64,000 bases of DNA. It comes from Adineta steineri (lineage: Eukaryota; Rotifera; Eurotatoria; Adinetida; Adinetidae). Under the pieces are notes generated by a model. The model saw nothing but the letters and a program-made list of their open reading frames with translations, was not told where the DNA came from and searched no databases. Location of the stretch: NCBI GenBank assembly GCA_905250115.1, contig CAJNOI010000073.1:258827-322826 (forward strand), written 5' to 3'. Numbering within the stretch: the stretch's first letter is position 1; each line of letters opens with the position of its first letter. A program made the position numbers and the translations under genes. Shown here piece after piece: positions 1 through 13,772 of the stretch.

Positions 1-107
1 CTAAATTCAAAGAAGTATTGAGACTCATATCCATGTGCTCTTCAACGGAGTCATATCAATATTTATTTCATTGATCTAAATCCACATAACAAAGACCAAA
101 TAATGTG

Positions 108-2862
108 CTTCTTCAACTATACCGTGCTTTTACTTACACTTTTTTATCTAGACACTCACCTCGCTAAATCTCTCGTGCGCCGCAATCGGATATGTTGGAG
201 CACAACGTTTGGCTTATGGATTACAGCACAACGCAGTAACTCTCTTTCTCTCTATACCTATTCCATGCATTTACCTATATTAATTCACCTAGACACTCAC
301 CACACTAGATCTCTCGCACAGTGGAATCGGAGATCTTGGAACACAACATTTGGCTGATGGGCTGCGACGTAACACAGTAATTATCATTCTCTCTTTATCT
401 ATACCATATCTTTACTGACACTTTTTCATCTAGACCCTCCTCACATTAAAACTCTGCGGTAACGGAATCGAACATGTTGGAACAAAATATTTGGCTGATG
501 GATTACAACACAACGCAGTAATTATCTTTCTCGCTTTATCTATATCATGTGTATGCTAACACGTTTTCATGTAGACACTTACCACACTAGATCTCTGCAG
601 CAATAGAGTCAGAGATGTTGGAGCACAACATTTGGCAGAAGCACTGCGACGCAACACAGTAATTGCCATATACTATTTATATATACCATCCCTCTACTTA
701 CACTTTTGATTTAGACACTGACAACACTAAATCTCGCGTATAATAAAATCAAACATGCTGGAGCACAACATTTAGCTGATGGATTACAACACAACACAGT
801 AACTGTTTTTCTTTCTTTATCTACACCATGTCTTTACTCACACTTTTTCATCTAGACACTCACAACACTAAATCTCTGGGGCAATAGAGTCGGACATGTT
901 GGCGCACAACATTTGACTGATGGACTACAGCACAACACAGTAACTGTCTTTATCTATATCATGTGTACGCTGACATTTTTTAATGTAGACACTTACCACA
1001 CTAGATCTTGAGCGCAATGGAATCGGAGATGTTGGAGCACAATATTTGGCTGTTGGATTGCGACACAACACAGTAACTGTCTTTCTTCTTTACCGATACC
1101 ATGTCTTTACTTACACTTTTTCATCTAGGCACTCACCACACTAAATCTCGCGTATAATGCAATCGGTGGTGTTGGAGCACAATGTTTGGCTGATGGATTA
1201 CAGCACAACACAGTAATTATCTTTATCTATATCCTGTGTATACTGGCAATTTGTCATGTAGACACTCACCGCACTCAATCTCCCGCAGAATAGAATCGAA
1301 GATGTTGGAGCACATCATTTCGCTGATGCACTGCGATACAACATAGTAATTACCATTCTCTCTTTATCTATACCATGTCTTTAATTACTCTTTTCCATCT
1401 AGACACTGACGATGTTAAATCTCTCGGGCAATGGAATCAGAGATGTCGGAGCACAACATTTAGCTGATGGATTACAACACAACCCAGTAGTTGTCTTTCT
1501 CTCTTTATCTATATCATTTGTATGCTGACACTTTTTCATGTAGACACTAACCACACTAGATCTCTCGCTCAATGCAATTGGAGATGTTGGCGCACAACAT
1601 TTGGCTTATGGATTACAGCAGAAGATAGTAACTGTCTTTCTCTTTTTATCTATACCTTGTCTTTACTTACACTTTTAATTTAGACACTGACAACACTAAA
1701 TCTCGCGCGTAATATAATCGGGCATATTGGAATGCAACATTTGGCTGATGGATTACAACACAACACAGTGACTGTTTTTCTTTCTTTATCTACACCATGT
1801 CTTTACTTACACTTTTTCATCTAGACACTTACCACACTAAATCTCTGTGCTAATGTAATCGGACATGATGGAGGACAACATTTGACTGATGGACTGTGGC
1901 ACAACATAGTAATTGTCATACTTTAGATATTTATACTATATCTTCACTTACACTTGTTGATCCAGACACTCACCACACTAGATCTCTCGCAGAATGGAAT
2001 CGGTGATATTGGAATACAACGTTTGGCTGTTGGTCTACGACACAACACAGTAATTGCCATATTCTGTTTATTTATACGCTGTGTTTACTTACACTTTTTC
2101 ATGTAGACGCTCACCACACTATATCTCTCGCACAATGGAATCGGGGATGTTGGAACAAAACATTTGGCTGACGGACTGCGACGTAACACAGTAATTATCA
2201 TTCTCTCTTTATTTATGTCATGTCTTTACTTAAACTTTTAATCTAGACACTCACCACACTAAATCTATCGCAAAATAGAATCGGGCATGTCGGAGCACAA
2301 CATTTAGCTAATGGATTACAACACAACGCAGTAATTATCTTTCTCTCTTTATCTATATCATGTGTATGCTAACACGTTTTCATGTAGACACTCACCACAC
2401 TAGATCTCGAGCGCAATGAAATCGGAGATGTTGGAGCACAACATATGGCTGTTGGATTGCGACACAACACAGTAATTGTCGTAGTCTATTTATTCATACT
2501 ATGTGTTTACTTATACATTTTCATCTAGACACTCATCGCTCTGAATCTCTTGGAAACCAGAATCGGAGATGTTGGAGCACAACATTTAGCTGATGGATTA
2601 CAACACAACACAGTAACTGTCTTTCTTTCTTTATCGATGCCATACCTTTACTTACACTTTTTCATCTAGACACTTACTGCACTCAATCTCGCGCAGAATG
2701 GAATTGGAGATGTAGGAGCACATCATTTGGCTGCTGCACTGCGACACAACACAGTAATTTCCATTTTCTCTTTATCGATACCATATCTTTACTTACATTT
2801 TTTTATCTAGATACTCACCACATTAGATCTCTCGGAAAATAGAATCAGAGATGAAGCTGATC
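108..2862. repeat. Satellite array, ~141-bp unit, about 20 copies
   Basis: A tandem array whose units can be tracked by a 'tagacactcac' anchor at 149, 290, 431, 572, 712, 853, 986, 1126, 1259, 1400, 1541, 1681, 1822, 1963, 2104, 2244, 2385, 2526, 2667 and 2808. Spacing is 140-141 nt except two 133-nt units (ending at 986 and 1259) that lack part of a CT-rich stretch. Units differ at about 10-20% of bases. Two sequence types alternate irregularly: one reads 'ccatgtctttacttacac' before the anchor, the other 'atcatgtgtatgctaacac'. The last unit breaks off at about 2862. Each unit carries a short open stretch from 'atggaatcgg' to 'cagtaa', but it is not conserved enough to call a peptide. No transcript signal was seen. 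Confidence 0.95.
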
Positions 2863-5800
2863 ATATAATCTCTGTGTTTCTGGAACGCAATAAAAGCTGA
2901 GGACGATCGTGATAGTGAATTGAAACATTAGATATATACCGACAACAGACAGGTAGCGAATAATGATAATGGTGTTGCGTATTTTTTTATTGTGTCGTAA
3001 TTTTTGTAAAAACAATAAACAAAAGTACTGATCTTCAAGATTAGTGTGTGCTCTAATGATAAATTTTGCTTGGGTTTTGCAGTATGTGATGTAAGGATGA
3101 TGTCTTAAAAAGACAAATATGGTTTTTGAGAAATATTCTGTTACTATATAGTACGTGCAAAATTAGTCTAAGGTTGTGTAAGCAATAGTAAAATTCAAGA
3201 CAGTTGTTTCTATTAGAATCAGTTATAAAAGATTTTCTAGGGTGTTAAAATACTTCTGAAAGATCCTTCCGAGTGATCTTGAATGATAAAAGATTCCTTT
3301 TGATAATAGTAAAATCCTACGAAGTTCGTTTGAGGGATGCTCCAGTAGGATTCTGTCGGATGATAATGAACCAGAGAAGTTGTTGTCCGATATTGATGAG
3401 CCGTAAAGTGTATAATATCGAATAGCTTCGAGGAAAGAAAAAAGTTTCTATTTGATAGTACTAAACTTAGAAAAATTCTGTATTCAATACTACTGTACCA
3501 TAATATATAATTGTTCTGGTTTTGTAGAACTTCTGATGATTTTGCAGATGAATAGCTGAATCATCAAGAATTATCGAGAAAATACAAGTTTCACTATAGA
3601 ACGGTGTTATAAGAATGAAAACTCTTTTTTCGAAATAGTTTTGTTTATGTTGAAAAGCACTATCGCATTTAGTTATTATTTTATTTTATACTTAACTATA
3701 TAATATTGTTTTAACATCAGATTGGACTCTGTTTCTTCTGTAATTAAAAGAAGAGCCATTTGTTGTTAGTGGAGTCAGACGATATAAATTTTTCAATTTG
3801 AAGCTTCGTTTAGCTTCTTTCTCTTTTATTAACTTCGGTTGTTTGGTGATGACTAATAACTAAATCAGATTTAGAAGTGTTTAACACTACATTCGTCCAC
3901 TATTACTTCAACTAGAACACTATCTTCTCAACGATAAGCAAAAACACTGCATGTTGCTGCTACATGAAATCTAAGCAATATCCTCATATCTTCTTGATCT
4001 AAAAAAATGTCTGTAACAAGTTTAAAACTAATCATTGCAAAATAGTTTTATCATTAAACCTGATTTTACTTTCATTCTGTCTCTTAGACTGTCGTTATAG
4101 AACAACTATTTTCAAGCTTCTTCTCATTAAAACTAAAAATTGAACTGATAGTCATTACAAATGAGTACTATAATGAGTATTATTTGTGTCTTCTATCCAA
4201 AAATGTACCAGATCAAGCATTCTATCTAAGATGATTTCGAAAAATCATCTCAACTGATACTATACAACTTTATAAAGTTTTGCATAACCAAGCCAAAAAG
4301 TGATGGTGTGTCGAGAAATGACATTGATAGTAATTTACAAAGAATGCGAATCCAGGTGAGATATGTAAACAATCTACCAATTGATAAAGGAAATGTCTTT
4401 TCATAATGTCGTTTAGTAGTTTTAAGAGTATAATATATCGGCATTTACTACTATGAGTCATGTATTTAGTGGAAAGCATCCAAGATAATTAGATATATAT
4501 ATATGAGCGTAATCAACGAGCCTGATACTCTAATATATTCCCTTCCTGTTATTTGTTAAAAATTCAATCACGTTCAAGACAAACTATCACCGGTATACTC
4601 AAACTACTGCTAAATTTGAAATATTGACTGTTGAGAACTTTTTTATGTAGAATTATTTGGCCCCTGAAATCGTTTGTGGACGTGAGTGTCTCTTCTCTTT
4701 ATCTACACACACCCATATCCTCAAGATAACTTAACGAGAATAGGTACTTTAAATTCTTGATTTGGATGAAATAGTGTCTACTGTATTTTGTAAGTATACA
4801 AACTTCACTCGATTCTGCGATAATTCTGAAAGACTTCAAATCGTGATTTTGATATCGAGCATCGCATTTCGCAGACGAGTCCCGACTCATGTACCATCTA
4901 ATTTATATTATTGAAGATTCGAAAGTTGGAAATAGTTATATTCTCGCATACGTTGTAATTTGTAAAAATTGATAAGATAATATTGATTTTTGTTTCTACA
5001 TAACAACAAAATATGAAATACTATACAATGTTATATAAAAGCATTGAAAAGAGATCATTACAAAAAAGTAGATCTAAAATAAATGAATAAAAAAGAACAC
5101 TATGATCGTTAATCTGCCAGCTAGGCAAATAAAACCCGTAAGAAAGAACTGCATTGTACATCATTTGTCATAGAGATGACTGAAAATAAAGTGAAACACA
5201 AGTATATAGTAAAAGAAACACACAATATATAAATTTGATCAGAAAATCAAGTCTTACCTGCTCTGTTTTATCGTAAAAAATATGCTTATTACAGCTTTTC
5301 TTGCTTGTTTGTTTCTACAATTACAGGCTAAGTATAGTATTTGAGTTTTACTCGACTACGAAATAATTTCTTCGTAATCACGATTATTCTAGAATGAAGT
5401 CAAATTTATATACTGTTAAAATGTAGGTAACACTAATTCAACACATGAGTTCATCCAAATCGAAAATTTAAACTAACATATGTTGAAATAACGCTGATGA
5501 TTTATTATTTATCACCAACTGACTCATATCTACATACTATTTCAGACCTGGAACGGATCTGATTTTTCCAAACCAGACTAGACCGACCAGTCGAAGCCGA
5601 TGATTTAATCAGCAGAAAATCAGTGTATTCTTTACTTTTCTAATAGTAACAGCTGTTACGGATCACGTGCTAATATGAAGAGCAAACGAAAAATTCTTTC
5701 AAAATAGTTTTGACTAAGAATTCGCAACAACTGATACCTAATATCTAACGATTTTTTGGCTGGCTCATTTCTTTACACTTGACAAATTTAATCTATTTTT

Positions 5801-7290
5801 ATTTCAAATAATTATCTAACACAGTTGAAATATATCTCAATTCATAAAACGAATGCTACTACCGATAAATAGATGAAAAAAAGCTAAAACGTAGAGTTTT
5901 CTAATTAGATTTCTTATCTAAGGTTTCTTGATAGTTAAATATTTTGACAGTTACACGATAACAATTATCGATAAGATCTTGATCTTAAAACGTAAGTATA
6001 AAAACTTATAGGTTCAAATCTCTTGATTATTGATATCATGAAAACCGTTAGAAACAAGTAACATAATAAGTTTTAATGCCACAAAAACTTTCTAAAAATA
6101 AAAAAAAGACCGATGAAAATCGACACGATCCTGAGTCCGAGACTATATGTCCTGTCCTTTTCTTCGAATCTTCTACTTGAAACAAAATCGTTATAAGAAA
6201 AAATAAACAACCTGATCGTATAAAATTTCAGAAAATCCCAAGATTAAAGAGAAAACGCATTGTGAGATTATATTAGACTTTCAAAATTTCATTAGTAAAG
6301 TTTCTGCTGTTTTCTGCAATGATTTCATATACGATATAAGAACTCTATATGTTTGCTTTTTGTTCGATATTGCCGTTATCTCAAGCCATGTCACTCCCTT
6401 TTTTCTTAAATGAATTATTTGAATACTTAAATCAGCCATCAAGATAACAAGACCATTGAATTTTTCTTTTCTATCTTTTTTTATGATTATTTAATATACA
6501 AATTCTATTATCATTTTATTTGTTAATAACAGAAAAATTAAATATTTATTCTAACACATCAGACCTATGAATAAACTGTGACAAGTTATAAAACATTTCT
6601 TTTTTTTCTTCACATATTTAATATTGACAAATGTATCATTCACAGAGATATAAGTTTATATTTTATCCATTCATTTTCGTTCTTCTTATCTTTTCAGGTC
6701 AAGGTTTTACCTTCTAACTTAACCATATCTTCATTCATATCAAACACACACAAACGATAAATTTATATGAAATAAGTCATATTATATTTATATCGATATT
6801 ATAAAACATTTCTTTTTTTTTATTCAAAAAATTTACAATTAGAATTGTTATGCTTAATGAAATAGAAATCTAGGGCGTGTCCAATTTCAAGCAAACAGCT
6901 GTTAATCTTAAGAAGAAAAAAATCGAATTCATTTGTGTTCATGCATATATACCAATATTAATGAACTCATTCGAAAGATTGACAGGCTTCTCATATATAA
7001 ACTTTCTTAATTAATATTAGACGAGAATTTTTAAAGACAACATAGCCTTGAGCAAAATAAATGAGTGAGTGTGAGTGATGCTTTTATATGTTTATCAAGT
7101 GTTTTTTTTTTCTCAATATAGAAATGTTAATTTTATTTAAATATTAAAAAAAGAAGACGACGACGAACAAGAAGAAATAGTGGATTCATATTGAAGCAGA
7201 TGTTTTCTTTCTGTTAAAAATAAGTACTTATCCCGCTGTTTTCTTTTGCCTTGAAAAAAAGGATCAATCCATATGTTACCAAATGATATT
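2863..7290. other. Gene-poor AT-rich interval
   Basis: No open frame here has codon bias, a recognisable domain or usable splice sites; the longest frames (about 60-70 codons on the minus strand near 4250-4890 and one plus frame near 6580) look like chance. There is a short (AT)n at about 4490-4503. The right end probably holds the 3' untranslated region of the minus-strand gene ending at 7291. I see nothing else in it. Confidence 0.6.
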
Positions 7291-8010
7291 TTAATAATTG
7301 TATTTTTTCTTTGCTTTTGCTGATGGTTTATATGATTCTAATTGATGATTTTTATACGATGATTGACGATGAATTTTTTTAACACATGATTCACAAAATA
7401 ATTCATCACAATCAAGACAACGTTTTGTTGCATTATCATTACATACTGTACACCATGGAAATTCTTCATCTTCATCATCATCGACCACTTCTTCTTTTGG
7501 TTTTGGTAGAATAACAGTATCTGGAGTTGCAGCAGGCATTGTTTCATGTAAAATACGTAGACGATCTGCAAGAGCGTTTTGATCATTGTTTTGAATCGAT
7601 AATTCATCGTTCATTTGTCGAAGAAGATCATCCGGAGTATTAGCAACACCAGCAGCAGCAGCTGTTGTTGATGATGATGCTGGAAAATCCATACGTAATT
7701 TTTGAAGACGTTCTTCAAGTGCTTTTGTTTCAGGATCAATTTGATTGACCGACATTCTCATTTGCTGTTGTTGTGGTTGTTGTTGTTCTAATCTTTGCGT
7801 AAAACCTTTTGGTGGTTTTTGTAACATCATTTGTGTACCAATGGAATGATAACATGGTGTACAAACTTCTTGCATTTGATAATTTAATTTCGGTACAGCA
7901 ATACGTTGATATAAACATTTCGAACAAAATATTTGTTGACATGAACCACAACTTTTTCGTAAAGCATTATTTACAATGATCTGTTTACATGAAGAACACA
8001 GATGAGTCAT
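7291..8010 (-). CDS. ZFYVE19: ANCHR/ZFYVE19-like abscission checkpoint protein
   Basis: A single-exon 239-residue protein. Residues 4-57 form a FYVE-type zinc finger with all eight cysteines in CxxC pairs (C5/C8, C21/C24, C29/C32, C50/C53). Residues 187-225 form a B-box-like finger (WCTVC...CLDC...CESC...H..H), preceded by an acidic DDDEDEEF stretch as in animal ANCHR. Two short helices, about 96-107 (ALEERLQKL) and 146-157 (ALADRLRIL), fit the MIM1 consensus that binds VPS4 MIT domains. In the family, ANCHR holds VPS4 at the midbody ring and delays abscission while chromatin remains in the bridge. The protein is about half the human length, the loss being in the linker. The start is the first ATG, directly before the FYVE finger, as in the short family form. 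Sequence just upstream reads CTAG-ATAAAA-ATG, so a 5' UTR intron acceptor is possible. Function is inferred from domain order. Confidence 0.85.
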   Translation of the reverse strand: MTHLCSSCKQIIVNNALRKSCGSCQQIFCSKCLYQRIAVPKLNYQMQEVCTPCYHSIGTQMMLQKPPKGFTQRLEQQQPQQQQMRMSVNQIDPETKALEERLQKLRMDFPASSSTTAAAAGVANTPDDLLRQMNDELSIQNNDQNALADRLRILHETMPAATPDTVILPKPKEEVVDDDEDEEFPWCTVCNDNATKRCLDCDELFCESCVKKIHRQSSYKNHQLESYKPSAKAKKKYNY

Positions 8011-10214
8011 TTTTATCTAGAAGGAGTAAAAACAATGAGCATTCTTTTCATTTTTATTTAATTCAAAAATGTAGGATATTGTTTTAGACTAAAGCAAATA
8101 TAATTCGTTATTGATAATATAATTCAATAGATGTGTGAAATACAAATAGCAAAGTATTGATGTTTTTCTAATGATAATGTATGTTATATGAAATACATTA
8201 AACTAACACATTTTCTATTTCTAAAATATTTAACCTTTTTCTTTAGAATTTAAATGCTAGAAGCATTAATTAGTTTATAATAACAATTGAAATCTTTACT
8301 TTAAATATAGGACAAATGAGATGAAGTCTATTTCTTTCTTTTCGTTATGCTTAAGGCAAAATTATAGCTCATCGATCACAAAAGAGTTTTTCCCATTATG
8401 TCTATTAATCATTGAGCTATAGTTGATTTGTCAACACCTTATTGACCGTTATCATGATCAATGATGTCATTCGTTCAAGTGTGTAAAAAACTCGAATCAT
8501 ATCTACTAAATATAAAAATATCCTTCCGGATGTAGATTTCACATCATCGAAATTTTCTTTATAAATAAACATACACAACAAAAAAAAGAGAAGTATACAT
8601 CTGGATATACATAAGGAGAAAGAAAAGACCAGCCGGTCAATATTGACATGCCATATGAGTCTCTTATATCTATCAATTTTAATAAACAGGAAATGAACAT
8701 GATAAAAATACAAACATTCGATACAGATCATTATATATATATCGATAGTGTTTGTAGTTTTGATTTTTTTTCATCTTAAGAAAACTAATCAAGATGATTA
8801 TGTTTGTAGACAATGAGTTTGAATACAAATGAGTTCAAACGAATAAACACAGTGTGAAATCTCGACACATATTCACCAATATAATTACAAATGATCATCA
8901 TCATCAAACAATATGTGTATGATAAAGATCTTGACATGATTAAAAAATATAAATTCACACTATGAATAAAAAGAACAAGTGTTATTTTTCTTTCAATAAA
9001 AAAAGGTTGATTAATCAACGAGTATTATTGCATCATATTAAAACAATGATGTAATCAAAAACTAGTTCATTTTCTCTATTTTAAAGATTAAGAATATTTC
9101 AAATCGATTATCAGTATTTAATCATAAATTGAAAAGTATCTGTAATGAAACAGCTGGCTTAGTGATGAAGAAACAGAATAAAAGAAAAAAAGGGAGAAAC
9201 GATCAAAATGACTTTGACCGTTCGATGAACTCGCGCAAATATATATATGTACGGTACTGTATGTTGACTAGATCAAACAACATACGGACACAATGGACAT
9301 TAACCTTTATTATAAAAACATAGACATTCAAGGGTTTTTTTTCTTTTCTCTCTCTCTCGTATTCACATAATGACATATCTTTTCTTTCATATCATCAATC
9401 AAAAAAAAACAATCAGTAGATAGATAGACAGACATCATAAATGTCCCTGCACGTTTTATTCAAGCAAGAGAAAAAAATATAAAAAAAAAAAAACTACACG
9501 CACGTATACATAGATTTGTTTTGTACCTGAGACGAAATTTCTTATAAATTGTATGGTTTTTCTTTCTCTTGAATAATGCGGAGCATACAAAAAAAAATAA
9601 TAATAATAGCAACTAATAAATGATATATATGTGTGCAAAGATTTTCACATAAGTTTTTTTTTGTTTTTCTAAACACACAAACAGGTATTTTATACTAAAC
9701 ACACACACCCGAAAAGAAGAAGAAAAAAAAAGAATCTACGCGCCTAGACTTGTTGTTGACAAAAAAAAAAGAAACAAACAAACAAAAACGACAGAAAAAA
9801 ATAAGTTAGGCTCAAAGCTCACATACACATATAGATAGATACCTACAACTAAAAAACAAACAAGAAAAAGAAACGTTTGAGCAGTTTGACTTCCTGAATA
9901 GGGAACACACACAAATGACTTAGGACTAGTGGGTCACACACACACACACACACATACAAGCACATGCTCATTCACAATGAGATAGATCTTATAATATAAT
10001 AAAGTAAAAGAATAATAAACTTTATTTAATTTTTTTCCGGGTTAATACATATAATGTCCCTGATCAAGATAGCTGTACACGATGACAAAACAAATAAAGG
10101 TAAAAAAATACACAGAATAAATTAAATAACACACACACACACACACTAAGAATTATTCATACCTGAGAGTGTGTATATATATATATATATATAAACACAT
10201 ACATATATATATAT
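8011..10214. other. Noncoding interval with microsatellites
   Basis: No convincing exon. The left edge should contain the promoter of the gene ending its start codon at 8010, and the right edge the 3' UTR of the minus-strand MEX3 gene. Simple repeats are dense: A-tracts at 9400-9800, (CA)n at about 9936-9955 and 10130-10146, and (TA)n at about 10172-10192. Short frames near 8417-9018 and 9129-9323 show no family resemblance. Confidence 0.6.
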
Positions 10215-10440
10215 TCATGATGTTTTTAATGATAAAAGACTAAAATTTGACCAAACTGAATCAAATATTGTATTATTATTATTATCGGTTGATGTTTGTT
10301 CATTGATTAAATCAAATGATGAACCAAAATCAAATGATTGATTCATTAATGAATTATCTTCTAATGGAAAATAAGATGATTGAGATACCGTGCGTAATGG
10401 AATATGTTTATTATCATCAATTGTATTATTATTATTATTA

Positions 10441-10475
<35 letters not shown>

Positions 10476-11325
10476 GTTGAATGGAAGTGATAAATGATGA
10501 GAAAATTTTGTTTTTATCCATTTCGTATCATCATTGTCTTCAACAGGTGATTGAGTACCTGATAATGATGATTGTCCTGTACGTGCAGCAATATGACTTT
10601 CAATTTCAATACGTGCCGCTTCAACATTTTCTGGTAAGCCTGCTATTTCAAAAACAGGTTCTTTATCTCGACCTGGTGTTATAATATAAGTATTTGTTGT
10701 TTGTTGTATACGTTTTATTGTTGCACCTTTTGGTCCAACAACTAATCCAACAACACGATATGGTACACGAACTTGTATAGTTGTTTGTTGACTTGGTAAT
10801 ATTAAATTATTAATATGTAAATTGGTATTACTTCCACTACTAGTACTACTATTCGATGAACTACTCGTACTATTTTGTTGTTTACGAGCTAGAATACAAA
10901 AAAGAAAAGAATTGTCTTATTAAATGAATATATATTAAATAATTACCAGCACGTATTTGTGAAAAATGTTCAGCAGCTGATAGAATTTCTTTTTTAGCAA
11001 TATGAACATCTTCTTTTCGACCAGTTATTATAAAAACTGGTTCATCACCTCGAACTGGTGTTTTTATATAAGTATTTGTTTTAGCACGTAAAGCTTTTAT
11101 TTTACAACCTTGTCGACCAACAATTTCTGCTACATGTTCCGAACTTGGCACCGGTACACATTCGGTCATATTTTGACTTTTTTTACCAAGTGAATCGGAT
11201 GCTTGTTGTTGTTGTTGTGTTTGTTGTTGAAATTGTATTGGAAATTCATTATTAAATGATGGAATAAGTAATGATGAACGTTGATAATCAGTAACGAATG
11301 GATCAATTATTGCTGCACTCGGCAT
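10215..11325 (-). CDS. MEX3: MEX3 family KH-domain RNA-binding protein
   Basis: Two exons, 10947-11325 and 10215-10888 (coding order), with a 58-nt intron (GTAATT...TTCTAG) that splits an Ala codon; together 350 residues. KH1 covers about residues 54-120 and KH2 about 150-215, with GxxG loops GRQG and GPKG. The KH1 sequence ([20 protein letters not shown], then [14 protein letters not shown]) is close to identical to animal MEX-3 proteins, which bind 3' UTRs and control translation and cell fate. The tail holds an Asn homopolymer from (AAT)n at about 10423-10477 that stays in frame. No C-terminal RING finger is present, unlike vertebrate MEX3 and like nematode MEX-3. A Gln-rich stretch precedes KH1. 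The start is the ATG at 11325 (MPSAA...), the first in frame. The (AAT)n tract may vary in length between alleles. Confidence 0.93.
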
Positions 11326-13772
11326 GATTTTATATATAAAAAAATAATCTCTAAATATATATATATATATCTATATCTAGAATAAAAAAAAAGCAAGAAA
11401 TAAGGGTATGATAAGTTCATGAATGAATGAATGATGAACGGAGAATAAGAAGAACGACGAACGTTAATGTACCGCGCGTAGCAATGTCCAGTCGACGACG
11501 AAAGCGAGAAATATGAATGTGATGATTAACGCCTACATGCTCGACCCTTCTATACTATACTGGTAAGAGAGAAAGAAAAAAAAAAGAAGAAAAAAAAAAA
11601 GAAACGATAGAGAGAGAGAGAGTGACGTGTGTGTATGTGTACAATCTCTCTCTTCCACCTGAGTGGTGGATGAATGGACTTCTTTCTTTCTTCTTCTTCT
11701 TTGTCGATTTTTTTTTCTCAAACCATCAAAAAAAAACGACCATGCACAATTTTTTTTTCCTTCTTTTCGCCTGATGAACTCTGAACTACTTATTCTCCAT
11801 CTCGCGGTCTCTCTCTCCCTCTCTCTATGTCTCTCTTTCTACTATGATTATATTAATAACTACTTCGACCAATGAGAAGAATACAAGAAGAAAAAAAACG
11901 GTCGGTCGCTGGGAATGGGTCTGGCCAGTTCACCGCGCGGCAGCGAAAAGGGAATAAGAGCATAAGACAAGAAGAAAAAAAAATCGCCCCATCAGCATGC
12001 ACAGAACCCTCGAGCTGATGCCTTTATGTCGCTATTCTCCATCCATCCTTTCTTTCTTTCTTTCTTTCTTTCTCTCTCTCTCTGACACAACTATACAATG
12101 ACGACGACAAGCTGTAGTAGAAGCAACAGCAGCAGCAGCAAAAAGAAAACCAGGCGAATGCAATACATATATCCATATATATATATATGTGCGACTAGAC
12201 AGGAATAGTTCCAGGATGATGATGATAGGGTTACTGCTGCTTATGCTCTCATCAAGTATACATATGATGCCATATATATACAATCGAAAAAAAAAGAAAC
12301 GACGTGATACTATGCTATATAAAGAATTAATTAGATCGACGAATTGCACCATTTTTTACAAGGATAAAAAATTTCTTTTTTTTTCCTCATATGTAATTGT
12401 CCTTCGAATTAGACATTTAACTTAAAATAATATACATTCCTTGAAATCATCTGTTTCGCTAAATTTTAACATTGACTAATCGTTTAAGAATAAATTTAAA
12501 AAAAGGAAAAGTAAATTACGATAAAATATGAAAAAAGAGTCATTGGAATGAATAGTATTTTGTCTATATACGTCGTTGGTAAATCAAGTGACAGATATGA
12601 TTACTAAATATTTGATCCAGCTTATGATCAGTACATACGGAAGTTTTGTATTACGATCTCAGGAAAAAAAAAGAAATACCTAATGGGAAATTTCAAGAAT
12701 ATTATATCTCTTTATTGACATAAATGCTATAAGCTTTGTTACCTTAGAAGATTCTGTTCCCTTGACCTTTTTTTCCTCTGTTATAAACATTATTACTGAT
12801 AAGTTAAATTTACAATACCGGTAAATGTTATAAATTTAAATTTCTTCTTTAAAATCTACATGTCGCTTGGAAGAATATAATTGTTATACTTCTTATGTTG
12901 ACAGATGGCAATTGAAGGTCAAGAATATAAATGAATGCATTACCTACATACTGACTGAAAAGAAGACATCAATATAGAAGTAATTGATCTTACAGATGGA
13001 TGATTAATAAAGTGAAATATAAGATGATTTATGTTCTATCAAGAACAAATCTTTTTTTCTTCTTTCATTTGATTATAAAACATTTACGACCCACTCGTAA
13101 TACTGAATCAGTCAATCTTTCCTTATACACTCTTCATGATAAGGGTTTCTTCCGAGTAATCAAAATGAAAGAATACATAATGATTTCTTAAAAAAAATGT
13201 ATTACATCATATCTAAAATTAAAAAAAAAATTATAATTACTAAAGTATTTCATTCATTTGTTCAATCTCAAAAGATTTCTACTAATGAGATGATTATTTT
13301 TTCTGATGAAAAATGCGGAAATTGTAAAATTACAAGAAATTGTTTCCTGCATGAGTAGATCAAACTCGACAACGTAAGTAAGAATGAACATTTTTAGTAT
13401 ATCTAGTTTTTTTTGAGATAATTATATAAGACTCATTAGTTATAAAAAGAATGTTTTAAAAGTCAGAAATCTAAGGAGAATTTTTAAACCAATATATTCA
13501 AATTATGACATCAGTATAATGTGCATATGTCGATTTTTCAATTCAATGATATGTAAGAATGTCTCGTTTTGCATATCTTTTGTAATATTATAAGTTTAGA
13601 AGATTAGTTTTCAATCTTCTTGCATTTTTTAACAATAAAAGAAAATCTCAGATTACTTAACTCTCAATTTGATTATCAATTTAAAGAGAAATAGAATGAG
13701 AGAGAGATTTTGTTCGAAATTGTTTTTTTATTATACAATGTGATTAAAGAACGAAACAAGAATCTCTAATGT
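11326..13772. other. Low-complexity upstream region of MEX3, no gene seen
   Basis: The first 1 kb, presumably the 5' UTR and promoter of the divergent-side MEX3 gene, is full of simple repeats: (AT)n near 11357-11370, A-rich and (GA)n stretches at 11565-11625, (CT)n at 11810-11840, (TTTC)n at 12050-12075, CAG-type repeats at 12120-12140. From 12500 to 13700 the sequence is plain AT-rich with no exon that I can support. Short frames at 11533-12425 come from the simple repeats. Confidence 0.6.

Noticed and set aside
108-2862. CRISPR-like or coding interpretation of the left tandem array.
   Set aside because: Units are diverged along their full 141 nt with no repeat/spacer division, and frames are broken by stops and indels.
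4250-4890. Minus-strand frames of 60-70 codons.
   Set aside because: Overlapping frames in AT-rich DNA without bias or family resemblance.
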